64,000 nt of DNA from Cymodocea nodosa (lineage: Eukaryota; Streptophyta; Magnoliopsida; Alismatales; Cymodoceaceae): contig CM072337.1 of the NCBI GenBank assembly GCA_036874045.1, positions 21,612,001 to 21,676,000 on the forward strand, given 5' to 3'. The notes under the pieces were generated by a model. It was not told the origin of the DNA, made no database searches, and saw only the letters and a list, made by a program, of their open reading frames with translations. Each line of letters begins with the position of its first letter. Positions within the stretch are counted from its first letter, which is position 1. Below are positions 62,104-64,000 of the stretch, in pieces. Made by a program: the position numbers and the translations under genes.

Positions 62104-64000
62104 GTACTTGTTATGTCTTTTGGGATTATTGGCACATTTTGGTTGCAACAGTAAACTGTAATCTTCTTCACAATTTTCAAATTTTGACATCCAAAAGATC
62201 GATTTTGTGGGCTTTTCCTTTGGTAGCAGTACACAGCACTTTCCTTCCTCTCTTTTGATGTGTGTAAGGGGAACCATCACTAGAAATGTGACTTCTATTT
62301 CTATTTCTTTATTAGAATATGCATAAGAATCTTGGGATGAACATTTTCCTAGTACCAGTATTTGAGCCTTCATTGCTTGGGAGAGTGCTTTTATGCTTAC
62401 CATACCTCCACAAGTACAGAGATGGTTTCTGGGTTTTCAATGATGCAATTTTATCACTGTGCCATGTCTACATTCATAATGTGGTAATCAGATTGAATAT
62501 TGCGAAAATTGTGTTGCTTTTTTTTTTTCTGTTGGTGGTTAGAGTTTTCTCTCTTTTTAGTTAAGTGCAAATCAAGTGTTGCTTCCGGTGTTGTTGCCAG
62601 TTTGCTGTTTGACTGTTGGTGGTTGCTGCTTCCTGATTGGAGGTTCATTTCTTCAAGCTACAATTCCTTAATCTCTCTCTCTCTCTCTCTCTCTCCTCCT
62701 AAATCTCTTCTCAAGATACACTAAACTATAATCATTATACATGCTACTTTCATATTTCCATGCAATTTTACATAGATCTCTCTTACTCTCTTTGATTTAT
62801 TTTAGAAATCATTATAGTAACCTATTAGACTTACAATATAATTTTCTAAAAAGTAGTGAAAATTCTTTGAATCAGTATGAAATCATTAAATCTCGATTTT
62901 ATATAAAAAAATGGGCCACATTATATCGAGATATTTCAACATTAAATTATAAATTGTTGTCATATTAAATCACTAAGAATCAGTATTACCTTTTGTTTTC
63001 TGCCTTCATAGTCTCAATTTCCTCGTCTAAAGCATGTTTATTTTAAAATATTTCTTTATTAGTTTAGAATATTTGTATGAGGTCATATATTTATTTTAAT
63101 GTTATAAATGTGTTTAGTAACCTTAGATGTAGATTAGTGTGTGCTTTAGCTTGGTATACGGTCCATTTAATTATTCCTTGATGTACTTTCTTTTAGCGTG
63201 GGTTTCTGTGGATTTGCTGTGTTTTTAGCAACATTTCTATCATTGTTTGATATGTTTTCTATTTCCCTCTTACAGGAACTGGGCACAAAAACTGACTTTT
63301 AAAATCATAATCTTGTGCTAGCTTGAAATTCCTCAATGTCGTTCATTCTCTTTATTGAAAACTTTAGGTGATTTATATTAAAAAAATTAACATCAACAGG
63401 TGCATGATGACATCACAATTCACGAAACATCTGGTATTTATTTTTATTAATTTGTTTTGCAAAGAAGTAGTTGCTTTTTCTATTATTATTAATATTGATT
63501 TGTAAAGAGAAAATCATTTTGACTATAGATAGAAATATATAGAAGAAAATGATTCATGCGGTTGACCTTACGGTGGGATTATGGTATGGGTGATTGTTAT
63601 CTGTAAAGAGAGAATCATCCTTGGGATTGTGAGTTCTCAGCTGTTGATCAGTGGTCTTAGCCATTATTCATTATTGTGCCATAACGATTCCAAGAATGTG
63701 TAATGCAGAAGGAAGAGGTGATATACAAGTTGTTTGGATGGACATAGTGGTAGGATGGCACTATGTATCGGGGTATATAAGCTATGGGGATGAACAAGGG
63801 TGGTACACACAGAGACACACCAGTTATACGTTCACATATAAGTGGGCAACTTGCCCAGGCGAAATAAGTTACTGGGTGATTGCTTGCCTGACCCTTTTTG
63901 TTGCAAGTGGGTCTTTGCTGGTTCTGGAGTTGAATCTGATAGAGACAACTTTTTTTAAGGTTTAAGCATGATTACAAGCTATGAACTTTATTTTTTAGTT
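62104..64000. other. NUP214: NUP214 intron 13, incomplete at window edge
   Basis: The next NUP214 exon should begin in phase 2, and no suitable acceptor and frame appears before the edge. A (TC)n run of about 23 bases lies at 62672-62694. Frames at 63651-63965 match nothing I recognise. Confidence 0.5.
63500..63612 (+). mobile_element. RTE-type LINE 3' tail
   Basis: The sequence from AGAAAATGATTCATGCGG to GTGGGATTATGGTATGGG repeats the 3' end phrase of the RTE copies in introns 3 and 7. Only about 110 bases of the 3' end are present. Confidence 0.55.

Noticed and set aside
63275..63310. Candidate NUP214 exon 14 after the CTTACAG acceptor
   Set aside because: In the required phase the frame reaches TAA after about eight codons and lacks similarity to the expected coiled-coil region.
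1..64000. tRNA genes, rRNA genes, CRISPR arrays, bacterial operons
   Set aside because: None seen. The only rRNA-like sequence is the 5S-derived head of the SINE-like element, which is too diverged and interrupted to be a functional 5S gene.

Overview
The window is nuclear DNA from a flowering plant. It carries plant-type gene families (MINI ZINC FINGER, GASA/snakin, a GT47 exostosin-domain glycosyltransferase, a BODYGUARD-type hydrolase, nucleoporin NUP214), GT-AG introns, and many plant retroelements with Met-tRNA-type primer sites. GC-rich first exons in a very AT-rich background are monocot-like, but the species cannot be fixed from the sequence alone.

Layout. 1-6030 is repeat DNA: three adjacent perfect hairpins (99-257), an antisense Copia RNase H remnant, and a structurally complete Ty1/Copia element (880-6025; 194-bp LTRs, 5-bp target duplication ATAAG). 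Its single gag-pol frame is broken only by three TAG codons. 6031-10854 is AT-rich and gene-poor. Two small genes follow on the minus strand: a MIF-type mini zinc finger (10855-11121) and a four-exon, 12-cysteine GASA peptide gene (14286-14933). A two-exon GT47 gene similar to ARAD arabinosyltransferases lies on the plus strand (19474-22031). A four-exon BODYGUARD-like alpha/beta hydrolase gene lies on the minus strand (23581-25255), divergent from the next gene.

From 26595 to the right edge the window is the 5' part of one very long gene, NUP214 (LNO1-like). Thirteen coding exons (about 2.3 kb) join in frame over 35.5 kb, and the gene continues past the window. Its introns hold most of the mobile DNA. 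Intron 2 has a decayed L1-type LINE carrying an antisense 5S-rRNA-derived SINE-like insertion. Intron 3 has an RTE-type LINE tail. Intron 4 has an LTR-element remnant, a second L1 LINE and an exon-like frame. Intron 7 has an RTE LINE split by an old Copia element, itself split by an unknown AT-rich insertion. Introns 11 and 13 hold further remnants.

The genes do not form a pathway. MIF and GASA products are both linked in the literature to gibberellin signalling; the GT47 and BODYGUARD-type products act on cell wall and cuticle; NUP214 is a nuclear pore mRNA-export component. The most unusual observation is the 5S-derived SINE-like element at 31167-31574. It has a 5S-like head with recognisable internal-promoter blocks, a body of three 65-bp tandem units, a poly(A) tail and an 11-bp target-site duplication.
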